NCBI RefSeq assembly: GCF_900096975.1
Contig: NZ_FMYQ01000021.1
Coordinates: 1-64,000, forward strand
Reading direction: 5' to 3'
Length of the DNA: 64,000 nucleotides
From: Paraburkholderia lycopersici
Lineage (GTDB): Bacteria > Pseudomonadota > Gammaproteobacteria > Burkholderiales > Burkholderiaceae
This document shows, piece by piece, positions 7,702 through 17,043 of this stretch. The position numbers and the translations under genes were made by a program. Each line of letters starts with the position of its first letter. Position 1 is the stretch's first letter. The notes under the pieces were generated by a model. It worked only from the letters and a program-made list of their open reading frames with translations. It was not told the DNA's origin and ran no database searches.

Positions 7702-8097
7702 ATGAATCTGATTGCAAAACTCGAGCAGGAAGAAATCCAGCGCGTGCTGGGCGAGAAGACCATCCCCGAATTCGCCCCCGGCGATACGGTGATCGTCAAC
7801 GTGAACGTGGTTGAAGGTAACCGCAAGCGCGTTCAGGCATACGAAGGCGTCGTGATCGCGAAGCGTAACCGCGGCCTGAACTCGTCGTTCATCGTGCGCA
7901 AGATCTCGTCGGGCGAAGGCGTCGAGCGTACGTTCCAGACGTACTCGCCGCTGCTGGCCAGCATCGTGGTGAAGCGTCGCGGCGACGTGCGTCGCGCGAA
8001 GCTGTACTACCTGCGCAACCTGTCGGGCAAGAAGGCGCGTATCAAGGAAAAGCTGGTGTCGAAAGACCGCGCAGCTGCTCCGGCCGAACAGGCGTAA
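7702..8097 (+). CDS. rplS: 50S ribosomal protein L19
   Basis: 131-aa large-subunit protein at the 30S-50S interface. Typical features are MNLIAKLEQEEI, PGDTVIVNVNVVEGNRKRVQ, RNRGLNSSFIVRKIS and VKRRGDVRRAKLYYLR. ATG 7702 has an AAGGAG ribosome site; the open frame extending upstream to 7591 lacks one. Last gene of the rpsP operon, followed by a strong terminator. Confidence 0.98.
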   Translation: MNLIAKLEQEEIQRVLGEKTIPEFAPGDTVIVNVNVVEGNRKRVQAYEGVVIAKRNRGLNSSFIVRKISSGEGVERTFQTYSPLLASIVVKRRGDVRRAKLYYLRNLSGKKARIKEKLVSKDRAAAPAEQA

Positions 8098-8105
8098 AAG
8101 CTGTA

Positions 8106-8141
8106 AGAAAGAAGCACCCTCCGGGGTGCTTTTTTCTTTTT
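8106..8141 (+). terminator. Intrinsic terminator of the rpsP-rplS operon
   Basis: An 8-bp stem (AAGCACCC at 8112-8119 with GGGTGCTT at 8124-8131) and 4-nt loop, followed by TTTTTTCTTTT. This is a canonical rho-independent terminator 15 bp after the rplS stop. Confidence 0.9.
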
Positions 8142-8183
8142 GGCCGCAAAATAATCTCGTGTACGCGCCATCCGAGACAGCCG

Positions 8184-8891
8184 TTGATCCGACCAGTATT
8201 TGAACCCGAAAGCCTGCCGATCGAATCGACGGGCGCGAACCTTCCCCAGGTCGCCGCGGAGCGCCTGACCCCCGCGGGCCTGCGCGCGCGCTTCCAGCAG
8301 CGCCTGCCGTGGGACCCCGAACCGCAGGAAGCCCGTCTCGCCGAGATGCGCGACCCGCGCGAGGCTGCCGTGCTCATGCCCATCGCAATGCGTTCGGGCG
8401 GCTTGACCGTGCTGCTCACCCAACGCGCCGACAATCTCAGCAACCACGCGGGCCAGGTGAGCTTTCCCGGCGGCAGCCGCGAACCTTCCGACCCCACGCC
8501 CATTGCCGCCGCGCTGCGCGAAGCGCAGGAGGAAGTGAACCTCGACCCTGCGCGCGTCGAGGTCCTGGGGGCGTTGCCCGACTACCTGACCGGAACCGGC
8601 TTCAAGGTGACGCCTGTGGTGGGTCTCGTGCACGAGCCGTTCAGCGTCGCCGCGGACTCTCTCGAAGTGGCGAGCATCTTCGAGGTGCCGCTCAGCTTTC
8701 TCATGAACCCGGCGCATCACCAGGTGCGCGTGTTTCGCTGGGAAGGCGGCGAGCGGCGCTTTTTCGCAATGCCTTATCCGGATCGCCATGCTCCGGACAC
8801 GGCTGCGGTTTCCAGCGTGAGCGCATCGCATTTCATATGGGGCGCGACGGCGGGCATGTTGCGCAACTTCTACCGTTTCCTGCTCGCGTAG
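8184..8891 (+). CDS. Nudix hydrolase, CoA pyrophosphatase type (NudL-like)
   Basis: 235-aa hydrolase predicted to cleave CoA or related nucleoside diphosphates to 4'-phosphopantetheine and 3',5'-ADP. The CoA-specific motif LLTQRADNLSNHAGQVSFPGG precedes a Nudix box in which G-x5-E-x7-RE-x2-EE is clear (GGSREPSD...AALREAQEEVNL). Length and order match the NudL/YeaB group. The start is TTG at 8184, with no better ATG upstream; MIRPVF is a reasonable N-terminus. It follows the rplS terminator and precedes a CobD-like gene, an order common in β-proteobacteria. Confidence 0.9.
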   Translation: MIRPVFEPESLPIESTGANLPQVAAERLTPAGLRARFQQRLPWDPEPQEARLAEMRDPREAAVLMPIAMRSGGLTVLLTQRADNLSNHAGQVSFPGGSREPSDPTPIAAALREAQEEVNLDPARVEVLGALPDYLTGTGFKVTPVVGLVHEPFSVAADSLEVASIFEVPLSFLMNPAHHQVRVFRWEGGERRFFAMPYPDRHAPDTAAVSSVSASHFIWGATAGMLRNFYRFLLA

Positions 8892-9030
8892 CACGTCCTG
8901 CGGCGCCTGCAAGCACCGCGGCGAACTGTTGCGCGTTTGCTGCCCGAATTGCCGGTCTATGGTCAGGCACATCTGGCCCTGTGATATCGTTGCAACAATT
9001 TCTGAAACCCCGATTTGCACGGCGCGTCGC

Positions 9031-9969
9031 ATGACCTTCTTTTCCGTATTGCTGGCCCTCGTCATCGAGCAGGTGCGGGCGCTTTCGCCCAATAATCCCG
9101 TCATGGCGCTCGTGCGCCTCAATGCGGAATGGGCTGCTCACGGCTTCGACGCGGGCAAGCAGAAGCACGGTCTCATCGCGTGGCTCGTCGTCGTGCTGCC
9201 GTGGACGCTCGCCACGGCGCTCGTCTATTACGTGCTCTATCACATCAGCTTCGTGCTGGCGTTCCTGTGGAATGTGGTGGTCGTGTATTTCACGCTCGGT
9301 TTTCGCCAGTTCAGCCACTATTTCACCGACATTCACCTCGCGCTGAACAACGACGACGTGCCGCGCGCGCGTGAAATCCTCCGCGAATGGACCGGCATCG
9401 ACGCCGTGGACATGCCCGTGAGCGAGATCGTGCGCCATACGCTCATTCATGCCGTGGTCGCCTCGCACCGGCATGTGTTCGGCGTGTTCTTCTGGTTTCT
9501 CGTGCCGATCGGACCCGCTGGCGCGGTGCTGTACCGCATCGCCGAATATCTCGCGCGCGAGTGGGCGCGCCCCGCTGAAGACCGTACCGAAGCGTTCTCG
9601 AACTTCGCGCAGCATGTGTTCTTCGTGATCGACTGGGTGCCGGCGCGGCTCACATCGCTGGGCTTTGCGATCGTCGGCAATTTCGAGGATGCCATTTACG
9701 CCTGGCGCAATCACACCAACCAGTGGCCCGACACCAACGAAGGCGTGCTGCTCGCGACCGGCAGCGGCGCGCTGGGCGCGCGGCTCTCGGGGCCGCTCGC
9801 CGAGCCTTCGAGCGTCGACGCGCTCGCGCAGCCGGGCGAGGGCGGTCCCTACACGGTCGGCGACGACTGCACGCCACGCACGCTGCAGTCGGCCGTGGGC
9901 CTCGTGTGGCGTGCCGTGATTCTCTGGATGATCCTGCTGCTCATGCTGACCATCGCCGTCTGGTTCTGA
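9031..9969 (+). CDS. CobD/CbiB-like membrane protein
   Basis: 312-aa polytopic inner-membrane protein with hydrophobic segments at about 1-12, 45-70, 70-90, 150-175 and 290-312, and the motif LGFRQFSHYFTDIHLALNNDD. It belongs to a β-proteobacterial family annotated as CobD/CbiB or AmpE-like. True CobD attaches aminopropanol to cobyric acid, but no cobalamin gene lies in this window, so a cobalamin role should not be assumed. ATG 9031 gives MTFFSVLLALVIEQ; the upstream frame has no ribosome site. Confidence 0.7.
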   Translation: MTFFSVLLALVIEQVRALSPNNPVMALVRLNAEWAAHGFDAGKQKHGLIAWLVVVLPWTLATALVYYVLYHISFVLAFLWNVVVVYFTLGFRQFSHYFTDIHLALNNDDVPRAREILREWTGIDAVDMPVSEIVRHTLIHAVVASHRHVFGVFFWFLVPIGPAGAVLYRIAEYLAREWARPAEDRTEAFSNFAQHVFFVIDWVPARLTSLGFAIVGNFEDAIYAWRNHTNQWPDTNEGVLLATGSGALGARLSGPLAEPSSVDALAQPGEGGPYTVGDDCTPRTLQSAVGLVWRAVILWMILLLMLTIAVWF

Positions 9970-10005
9970 GCGTCGCCGTTTAGCGAAGCGCTTGGGCAAA
10001 ACGAT

Positions 10006-10029
10006 ACGGGCCGCTGATAAGCGGCCCGT
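10006..10029 (+). terminator. Bidirectional terminator between the CobD-like and DUF2007 genes
   Basis: A 9-bp perfect stem (ACGGGCCGC / GCGGCCCGT) with a TGATAA loop, followed on the plus strand by TTTTC and on the minus strand by a T-containing tract (from AAAACG). It separates convergent genes. Confidence 0.8.
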
Positions 10030-10047
10030 TTTCATTTCGTCGATGCG

Positions 10048-10371
10048 TCACGCGTCACGCACGTCACGTTCGCGCCCGCACTGCCAGCACACGGTGAACT
10101 GCGCTTCGAGCACCTCGCCACAGCGCGCGCAGCGCCAGGAGGGTGCGCCCGGCGGCGGCCCGCTTATCGCTTCGTCGATCAACCGGCGTGCGAGCTTTTC
10201 GTCGCGCTCGTCGACGAGCCACAGTTCGGGCGCGCATTGTTCGGCGGGGATTTCCCCCATCGCGCCGCTGAGGTAGCGGTTGTGCAGCTCGCAGGGCACG
10301 CCTGCCGTCGCGAGGATGTTCATCCAGTGCTGGGCGATCAGCAGATTCGGCGCGCGCACGAGCTTGAGCAT
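10048..10371 (-). CDS. DUF2007 domain-containing protein
   Basis: 107-aa small soluble protein. The N-terminal half (MLKLVRAPNLLIAQHWMNILATAGVPCELHN) is the DUF2007/putative signal-transducing domain, and the C-terminus carries a zinc-ribbon-like pair of CxxC motifs (CARCGEV and CWQCGRE). Function unknown. ATG 10371 is the start consistent with the family; the longer open frame upstream overlaps rsgA. It lies 23 bp after rsgA in the same direction, so it is probably cotranscribed with rsgA and the M48 peptidase gene. Confidence 0.8.
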   Translation of the reverse strand: MLKLVRAPNLLIAQHWMNILATAGVPCELHNRYLSGAMGEIPAEQCAPELWLVDERDEKLARRLIDEAISGPPPGAPSWRCARCGEVLEAQFTVCWQCGRERDVRDA

Positions 10372-10394
10372 GGGGCGTGGGAGGAAACCGCGTG

Positions 10395-11345
10395 TCAGCG
10401 CACGACCTGGCTGATCTCGTGCATGAGTTGCGCATAGAGCGCGTGGCGCTCGGGCGCGATGCGGCCGTCGGCGATGGCTTCGAGAATCGCGCAGCCCGGC
10501 TCGTGCAGGTGATGGCAATTGTAAAAGCGGCAGTGCGCAAGGAGCGGCCGGAACTCGGGGAACGCGCGCTCGAGTTTGCCTTCGGTGAGGTGATAGAGGC
10601 CGAATTCCTGGAAGCCCGGCGAATCGATCAGCGCGCCGCCTTCGGGCAGGGTATAGAGCCGCGTGAACGTCGTGGTGTGGCGGCCGCTGTTGAGCGCCGT
10701 CGAGATTTCCCGCGTGGCCGCTTCGGCGTCGGGGATCAGCAGGTTCACGAGCGTCGACTTGCCCATGCCCGACTGCCCCAGCAGGATCGTCTGATGGCCG
10801 TGCAGATGTTCGGCGAGGGCCTCGCGCGCCTCCTCCGGCTGGCCTTTCACCGAAAGCTCCAGCACCGTGTAGCCGAGCACCCGATAGCGCTCGAGCCGCG
10901 CGCGCGCGAGCGGCAGCGCAGCTTGTACGTCGATCTTGTTGAGAACGATGAGCGGCTTGAGTTCGTTGGCTTCGGCGGCTACCAGCGCGCGCCCTAGCAG
11001 GTCCTCGCTGAAGTGCGGCTCGGTGGCGAGCACGATCAGCAACTGGTCGAGGTTAGCCGCGAAGAGCTTCGACTTGAACTGGTCGGAGCGATAGAGCAGG
11101 TTGCGCCGCTCGCCGATCGCGACGATCACGCCCTGGTCGGCCGACGTCGACTGATATTCGACGCGGTCGCCCACGGCCACCTCGCTCTTCTTGCCGCGCG
11201 GGAAGCATTGCAGATGCGCGCCGCCACCGTCGGGCGCGACGAGATAGTGGCGCCCGTGAGCGGCGATCACCACGCCGTGCAGCGTGGCGCCCGCACCCGG
11301 CGCCGGTTTCGCGCCGCCCGCGGCCTTCGTTGCGCGCCGGTTCAT
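10395..11345 (-). CDS. rsgA: Small ribosomal subunit biogenesis GTPase RsgA
   Basis: 316-aa circularly permuted GTPase that checks late 30S maturation. Order seen: N-terminal OB fold (HGVVIAAHGRHYLVAPDGGG), the G4 motif NKID before G1 (GQSGMGKST) and G3 (DSPGFQEFGL), then a zinc knuckle (CRFYNCHHLHEPGC). ATG 11345 overlaps the upstream M48 peptidase stop by 4 bp, implying translational coupling. In the same strand as DUF2007. Confidence 0.97.
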   Translation of the reverse strand: MNRRATKAAGGAKPAPGAGATLHGVVIAAHGRHYLVAPDGGGAHLQCFPRGKKSEVAVGDRVEYQSTSADQGVIVAIGERRNLLYRSDQFKSKLFAANLDQLLIVLATEPHFSEDLLGRALVAAEANELKPLIVLNKIDVQAALPLARARLERYRVLGYTVLELSVKGQPEEAREALAEHLHGHQTILLGQSGMGKSTLVNLLIPDAEAATREISTALNSGRHTTTFTRLYTLPEGGALIDSPGFQEFGLYHLTEGKLERAFPEFRPLLAHCRFYNCHHLHEPGCAILEAIADGRIAPERHALYAQLMHEISQVVR

Positions 11346-12619
11346 GCGTGCGCGAGCAGTCGGTCGATCCGCTGCGACGCCGGCGGATGCGAGTAGTAGA
11401 ACGCGGTGTAGAGCGGGTCGGGCGTAAGCGTCGACGCGTTGTCCTCGTAGAGCTTCACGAGCGCGTTGACGAGGTGCTGCGCGTCGGTCTGCGTGGCGGC
11501 GAAGGCATCGGCCTCGAACTCGTGCTTGCGCGAGGAGAGGCTGCCGAGCGGCGTAACGAAAAACAGGAACACGGGCACGGCGAGGAAGAACAGCACGAGC
11601 GCGAGCCCTTCGTTGCTGCCGGACAGCGACGGCCGCACGCCGAGGCCTTCGTAGAACCACACGCGCTGCGAGAGCCAGCCGAGCAAGGCGAGCAAGGCGA
11701 GGCTGATCGCGAACGTGACGACCATGCGCTTGATGACGTGGCGCCGCTTGAAGTGGCCCAGTTCGTGCGCGAGCACGGCCTCGATCTCGCTGCCCGAAAG
11801 ACGCGCGAGCAGCGTGTCGAAGAAGACGATGCGCTTGGCCGCGCCGAAGCCCGTGAAATAGGCGTTGCCGTGCGCGGAGCGGCGGCTGCCGTCCATCACG
11901 AAGAGGCCCTTGGCGGCGAAACCGCAGCGCTGCATGAGCGCTTCGATGCGCGAGCGCAGCGCTTCGTCGCGCAGTGGTTCGAACTTGTTGAAGAGCGGGG
12001 CGATGAAGGTGGGGTAGAGCACCAGCACGAGCATCTGGAAAGCGACCCATACGCCCCACGTCCAGAGCCACCAGAAACTGCCTGCCTGCTTCATGAGCCA
12101 GAGCACGACGAAAAGGAGCGGAATGCCGAACGCCGCGCCGATCAGGAGGCCCTTGATACGGTCCATGATGAAAATGCGCTTCGTCATGCGGTTGAACCCG
12201 AAGCGTTCCTCGATCACGAACTGGCGGTAGTAGTCGAGCGGGAGTTCGATCGCGCCGGAAATGGCGAGCACGGCACCGATCAGCGCGATCTGGCCGACAT
12301 AATCGCGCCCGATCGCCTCCGAAATGGCGAGATCGAGCGCCTGCACGCCGCCGAGCAACGTGAGCGCGATCAGCACCACGGCGCCCAGCACGATTTCGAT
12401 CATGCCGAGGCGCGTGCGCGCGACCGTGTAATCGGCGGCGCGCTGATGCGCGGCGAGCGCAATGGTGGCGGTGAACTGGGCGGGCACCGCGCCGCGGTGT
12501 GCGGCGACGAAGCGGATCTGGCGCGACGCGAGCCAGAGCCTGGTCGCGACCATGGCGAGCACGGCAACAACGAAAAGCGCGCTGAAATACAGCGCCGGGG
12601 AGGGGGACGAATTAGGCAT
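11342..12619 (-). CDS. M48-family (Ste24-type) membrane zinc metalloprotease
   Basis: 425-aa polytopic protein resembling CAAX prenyl protease 1/Ste24 and HtpX relatives. The zinc motif HExxH is in AHELGHFKRRH, and the third ligand is probably in the later SRKHEFEADAFA segment. About six hydrophobic helices span the N-terminal two thirds. Likely involved in membrane protein quality control; the bacterial substrate is unknown. First gene of a minus-strand operon with rsgA (4-bp overlap) and DUF2007; divergent from orn. A TATAAT on the minus strand at 12648-12653 lies 29 bp before its start. Confidence 0.9.
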   Translation of the reverse strand: MPNSSPSPALYFSALFVVAVLAMVATRLWLASRQIRFVAAHRGAVPAQFTATIALAAHQRAADYTVARTRLGMIEIVLGAVVLIALTLLGGVQALDLAISEAIGRDYVGQIALIGAVLAISGAIELPLDYYRQFVIEERFGFNRMTKRIFIMDRIKGLLIGAAFGIPLLFVVLWLMKQAGSFWWLWTWGVWVAFQMLVLVLYPTFIAPLFNKFEPLRDEALRSRIEALMQRCGFAAKGLFVMDGSRRSAHGNAYFTGFGAAKRIVFFDTLLARLSGSEIEAVLAHELGHFKRRHVIKRMVVTFAISLALLALLGWLSQRVWFYEGLGVRPSLSGSNEGLALVLFFLAVPVFLFFVTPLGSLSSRKHEFEADAFAATQTDAQHLVNALVKLYEDNASTLTPDPLYTAFYYSHPPASQRIDRLLAHA

Positions 12620-12647
12620 CCAGGAAGTCCGTGGTATCTATGCGACA

Positions 12648-12653
12648 ATTATA
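12648..12653 (-). promoter_or_regulatory. -10 element for the M48 peptidase-rsgA operon
   Basis: A perfect minus-strand TATAAT. No good -35 is seen at 16-18 bp, so the promoter may be activator-dependent or weak. It lies in the short spacer shared with divergent orn. Confidence 0.45.
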
Positions 12654-12731
12654 TGTTCTTGCCGGCCGGGCATCGCATCCGCGCGATGCCGTGACCGCGC
12701 CGCGCCTCCACCGCTCTCCGGGTTGCCTCTC

Positions 12732-13376
12732 ATGACTGACATTACTTCCGCCACGACGGCTGGCCAAAGCGCGCCGCTCATCGAGCGCACCGACATGAAC
12801 CTGATCTGGCTCGATATGGAAATGACGGGTCTCGATCCCGACAACGACCGCATCATCGAGATCGCCGTGGTGGTGACGAACTCGACGCTCGACAAGCTCG
12901 TGGAAGGCCCCGTGCTGGCGATCCACCAGCCGGAGTCGGTGCTCGACCGCATGGACGAGTGGAACCGCAACACGCACGGCCGCTCCGGCCTGACCGAGCG
13001 CGTGCGCGCCTCGACGGTCACCGAGGAAACCGCGACCGAGCAGATCCTGGCGTTCCTTTCGCAGTACGTGCCGCCCGGCAAGTCGCCCATGTGCGGCAAT
13101 TCGATATGTCAGGACCGTCGCTTCATGGCCCGCTGGATGCCCACGCTGGAGCGCTTTTTCCACTATCGCAATCTCGACGTGAGTACGCTCAAGGAACTGT
13201 GCCGCCGCTGGCAGCCCGCCATCTACAAGGGTTTCCAGAAGCGCGCGATGCACACGGCGCTCGCCGACATCCACGAGTCGATCGACGAGCTCAAGTACTA
13301 CCGCGAGCATTTCCTGATTTCCGCGCCGGGCGTGATCCCCGACGTGGCGTCGGGCGAGGCCGGACCGGCGCTCTGA
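12732..13376 (+). CDS. orn: Oligoribonuclease
   Basis: 214-aa DEDDh 3'-5' exoribonuclease that degrades diribonucleotides, including pGpG from c-di-GMP breakdown. The exonuclease I motif WLDMEMTGLDPDNDRIIEIA is clear, as are the later D and H residues (HTALADIHESIDELKYYREHF). The protein has about 20 extra N-terminal residues before MNLIWLDMEMT; ATG 12732 and the internal ATG of DMNLIW are both possible. Divergent from the M48 peptidase. Confidence 0.96.
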   Translation: MTDITSATTAGQSAPLIERTDMNLIWLDMEMTGLDPDNDRIIEIAVVVTNSTLDKLVEGPVLAIHQPESVLDRMDEWNRNTHGRSGLTERVRASTVTEETATEQILAFLSQYVPPGKSPMCGNSICQDRRFMARWMPTLERFFHYRNLDVSTLKELCRRWQPAIYKGFQKRAMHTALADIHESIDELKYYREHFLISAPGVIPDVASGEAGPAL

Positions 13377-13403
13377 GCGCCACGGGCACGGACTATCGAG
13401 GTA

Positions 13404-14013
<610 letters not shown>

Positions 14014-14027
<14 letters not shown>

Positions 14028-14628
14028 CTTCGCGGTCCTCGTCGGCGCGCTCGCTTTCGTGGTCGTCGGTCTCGCCCGCGCCTTGGGCGCTCACGTCCTT
14101 GATCCACTGGAACAGCTCGCGGAAATACTTCGGCGGACGGCTCTGCTCGTGCTCGCGGCGCGCGTTGCGGATCAGCGTGCGGCCTTCCTGCGGGTCTGCG
14201 GCGGGGTATTGGCGGATGAATTCGGTGAGCGCGGCGTCGTTCGCCAGCAGCTTTTCGCGCGTGCGTTCGATCCAGTGCAGGCGCGCCGTGGCGGCCTTGT
14301 TCACGCCGCGATGCTCTTCGAGCTTCGTGCGCAGCGCGGCGACTTCGGCTTCGGTCAGGCCGCGCATCATGCGGCCCACGTACTGGAGCTGGCGGCGCTT
14401 GCCTTCGTGGTCGGTGATGCGACGGCACTCGTGCACGGCGTCCGCGAGGTCTTCGGTCATCGGCATGCGCTTGAGCGCGTCTTTCGGCAGCTCCACGAGC
14501 GCTGCGCCGAGTTCCTGCAGGGCTTCCATTTCGCGCTTGAGCTGCGATTTGCTCGGGCGATCGTAACCGTTGTCGTCCTGATCGGCGACGGCGTCGTTCA
14601 TCGGTTGAATGCGGGTTTTGCGTTTCAT
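14014..14628 (-). CDS. darP: Ribosome biogenesis factor DarP (YjgA, DUF615)
   Basis: 204-aa charged, helical protein of the DUF615/YjgA family, a factor that associates with late 50S assembly intermediates. Seen: RPSKSQLKREMEALQELGAALVELP, DAVHECRRITDHEGKRRQLQYVGRMMR and a very acidic C-terminus. ATG 14628 (MKRKTRIQPM) is preferred; the longer frame upstream has no support. It lies upstream of mogA with a 14-bp overlap and is divergent from pmbA. Confidence 0.92.
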
Positions 14629-14798
14629 GGGGCGTATTGTAGCGTGCGGCGCTGCGCGCCACGGGCTGGCGGCCGCGCGCCGCCCGGTGTGCCGGCGGCG
14701 CGACGAATACGCTGTGATGCCCGTTCGCATACCTTGCTATGATCGCGGGATGCGCTTCGCAAACGCGGCGCCTGGCGAAGCACCAGCGGAAGCGCCCG

Positions 14799-14845
14799 AC
14801 CGAAGCATCCAATCAAAGCATCCAGCCGAAGCATCCCAAGCCGGC
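14799..14845 (+). repeat. Three imperfect copies of an AAGCATCC-containing unit
   Basis: AAGCATCC appears three times within about 45 bp in the pmbA leader, spaced about 14-16 bp. The leader (14629-14924, 296 bp) shows no other obvious gene or clear promoter. Significance unknown. Confidence 0.4.
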
Positions 14846-14924
14846 ATTTGCGCGAATCCAGCGCGAAACCAGCGAACCACCCTATCAGCGGGCCGCACCG
14901 GCCCAGAACCGGACCGTAACGACA

Positions 14925-16295
14925 ATGGCAGCAGACATCGAAGCCCGGCAACGCTTTTTTCCGCACACCCAGGATGATCTGAAGGAGATCGCGTCCGACA
15001 TCCTGCGACACGCCAAGGTGCTCGGCGCGAGCGACGCGGCGACCGAAATCTCCGAAGGCGACGGCTTGTCCGTCTCGGTGCGGCGCGGCGAGGTCGAGAC
15101 AATCGAGCACAACCGCGACAAGATGGTCGGCGTGACCGTCTACATCGGCAACAAGCGCGGCAACGCGAGCACGTCGGACTTCTCCCCGCAGGCGCTCAAG
15201 GACACGGTGGCGGCCGCGTACAACATCGCGCGCTTCACCGCCGACGACGACTGCGCGGGCCTCGCCGAGCGCGAATTGCTCGAAACGGCGCCGCGCGACC
15301 TCGACCTCTACCACCCGTGGAATCTCTCGGCGGACGAGGCCGTGGAAATCGCGCGCCGCGCCGAAGATGCCGCCTTCGCCGTCGACCCACGCGTGAAGAA
15401 TTCCGAAGGCGCGAGCGTCTCGGCGCAGCATTCGCAGTTCGTGCTCGCCACGTCGAGCGGCTTCCTGCACGGCTACCCATACTCGCGCCACTACATTTCG
15501 TGCGCGCCGATCGCGGGCGAAGGCCGCAACATGCAGCGCGACGACTGGTACACCTCGCGGCGCAGCGCAACGGAGCTTGCCTCGCCAGAAGCCGTCGGCC
15601 GCTATGCGGCCGAGCGCGCGCTCTCGCGCCTGAACGCGCGCAGCCTCGACACGCGCAAGGTGCCGGTGCTGTTCGAGGCGCCGCTTGCCGCGGGCCTGCT
15701 CGGCGCGTTCGTGCAGGCCGTGAGCGGCGGCGCGCTTTATCGCAAGACCTCGTTCCTCGTCGACAGCCTCGGCAAGCCGGTGTTCGCGCCGCACATCCAG
15801 GTCGTCGAGGACCCGCACGTGCCGCGCGCGGCCGGCAGCGCGCCGTTCGACGAAGAAGGCGTGCGCACGCAGCGCCGCGAGGTCGTGAAGGACGGCATTG
15901 TGCAGGGCTACTTCCTTTCGTCGTACTCGGCGCGCAAGCTCGGCATGCAGACCACGGGCAACGCTGGCGGCTCGCACAACCTGCAACTGCAAAGCTCGCT
16001 TACGAACCCTGAAGACGATTTCGAGGCGATGCTCAGAAAACTCGGCACGGGCCTTTTGCTGACCGAGCTCATGGGGCAGGGCGTGAACTTCGTGACGGGC
16101 GACTACTCGCGCGGCGCGTCGGGCTTCTGGGTGGAGAACGGCAAGATCCAGTATCCGGTCGAGGAGATCACCGTCGCTTCCACGCTGCAGGAGATGTTCC
16201 ACAACATCGTCGCGGTGGGTTCGGACACGCTCGCGCGCGGCACGCGTCAGACGGGCTCGGTGCTGATCGAGCGCATGACGGTGGCGGGGCAGTAA
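14925..16295 (+). CDS. pmbA: Metalloprotease subunit PmbA/TldE
   Basis: 456-aa PmbA (TldE) protein. In E. coli it forms a heterodimeric protease with TldD acting on microcin B17 precursor and CcdA. The N-terminus (ILRHAKVLGASDAATEISEGDGLSVSVRRGEVETIEHN) and C-terminus (GDYSRGASGFWVENGKIQYPVEEITVASTL) are characteristic. TldE itself lacks the HExxxH zinc site of TldD. The frame is open to 14739, but ATG 14925 (MAADIEARQRFFPH) is the family-like start. TldD is not in this window. Confidence 0.95.
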   Translation: MAADIEARQRFFPHTQDDLKEIASDILRHAKVLGASDAATEISEGDGLSVSVRRGEVETIEHNRDKMVGVTVYIGNKRGNASTSDFSPQALKDTVAAAYNIARFTADDDCAGLAERELLETAPRDLDLYHPWNLSADEAVEIARRAEDAAFAVDPRVKNSEGASVSAQHSQFVLATSSGFLHGYPYSRHYISCAPIAGEGRNMQRDDWYTSRRSATELASPEAVGRYAAERALSRLNARSLDTRKVPVLFEAPLAAGLLGAFVQAVSGGALYRKTSFLVDSLGKPVFAPHIQVVEDPHVPRAAGSAPFDEEGVRTQRREVVKDGIVQGYFLSSYSARKLGMQTTGNAGGSHNLQLQSSLTNPEDDFEAMLRKLGTGLLLTELMGQGVNFVTGDYSRGASGFWVENGKIQYPVEEITVASTLQEMFHNIVAVGSDTLARGTRQTGSVLIERMTVAGQ

Positions 16296-16329
16296 GCGCG
16301 CGCAACGCCTGCGCGGCGCCCGAATGCAA

Positions 16330-16353
16330 AACGGCACGCCCTGGCGTGCCGTT
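16330..16353 (+). terminator. Terminator between convergent pmbA and folA
   Basis: An 11-bp perfect stem (AACGGCACGCC / GGCGTGCCGTT) with a 2-nt spacer, followed by TGTTTCTT on the plus strand and preceded by GCAAA. It could serve both genes. Confidence 0.75.
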
Positions 16354-16452
16354 GTTTCTTGTGCCATCGAGGCCGCGTGGGTTTCCCGGCGAAGTCCGGC
16401 AGCGTCTTGCCCGCCACCAAACGACGATACCCGGCGGGCGACGCGTGGCGCT

Positions 16453-16950
16453 TCAATCGCGCCGCACGTAGCGCACGAACGCGAAGTCGAAATCGTTCGG
16501 CGCGTTCGCGTGCAGCGTTTCGCGCGCCGTCTCGCGCCACACGGCAGGGTCCGGCGCCGGGAAGGTCGCGTCGCCCTCGAAGTCGGCGGCGATTTCCGTC
16601 ACCACGAGTTCGTGCGCGAGCCCGAGTCCTTCGGCGTAGAGCTGCGCGCCGCCGATCAGGAAAGCCGTGGGCGCCTGATCCTGCGCGGCGAGGGCCAGCG
16701 CTTCGCCGAGGCTCGTGGCCGTGTCGCAGCCGGGAAAGCGTTTTGCCGCCTCGCGCGTCACGACGATGTTGCGGCGGCCCGGCAAGGCGCGGCCGATCGA
16801 TTCGTGCGTCTTGCGGCCCATGATGATGGGCGCGCCCATGGTGGTGCGCTTGAAGAACGCGAGGTCTTCGGGGAGCCGCCAGGGCAGCGCGTTGTCGCGG
16901 CCGATCACGCCGTTGCGGGCGCGGGCGACGATGAGGGTGAGCGTGGTCAT
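16453..16950 (-). CDS. folA: Dihydrofolate reductase
   Basis: 165-aa enzyme reducing dihydrofolate to tetrahydrofolate with NADPH; target of trimethoprim. Seen: LIVARARNGVIGRDNALPWRLPEDLAFFK, GRKTHESIGRALPGRRNIVVTR and FLIGGAQLYAEGL. Length is usual. It works with thyA, which here lies 10.7 kb away on the other side of the Fap-like island. Confidence 0.97.
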   Translation of the reverse strand: MTTLTLIVARARNGVIGRDNALPWRLPEDLAFFKRTTMGAPIIMGRKTHESIGRALPGRRNIVVTREAAKRFPGCDTATSLGEALALAAQDQAPTAFLIGGAQLYAEGLGLAHELVVTEIAADFEGDATFPAPDPAVWRETARETLHANAPNDFDFAFVRYVRRD

Positions 16951-17043
16951 CGAAAGATAGGGGTGCGAGGTTGTAAGCCGTTTGCACGATTCTACCCGAG
17001 CGCGCCCGGCGGCCCGGCGCGCTCACTCGTCGCGTGCCGGGCG

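Noticed and set aside
8929..9030. N-terminal extension of the CobD-like protein from 8929
   Set aside because: The extension is Cys-rich and has no ribosome site; ATG 9031 starts directly at the first membrane helix.
10395..12071. 558-codon minus-strand frame covering rsgA and part of the M48 gene
   Set aside because: Upstream half is an Arg-rich shadow; RsgA begins at ATG 11345 with a 4-bp overlap with the M48 stop.
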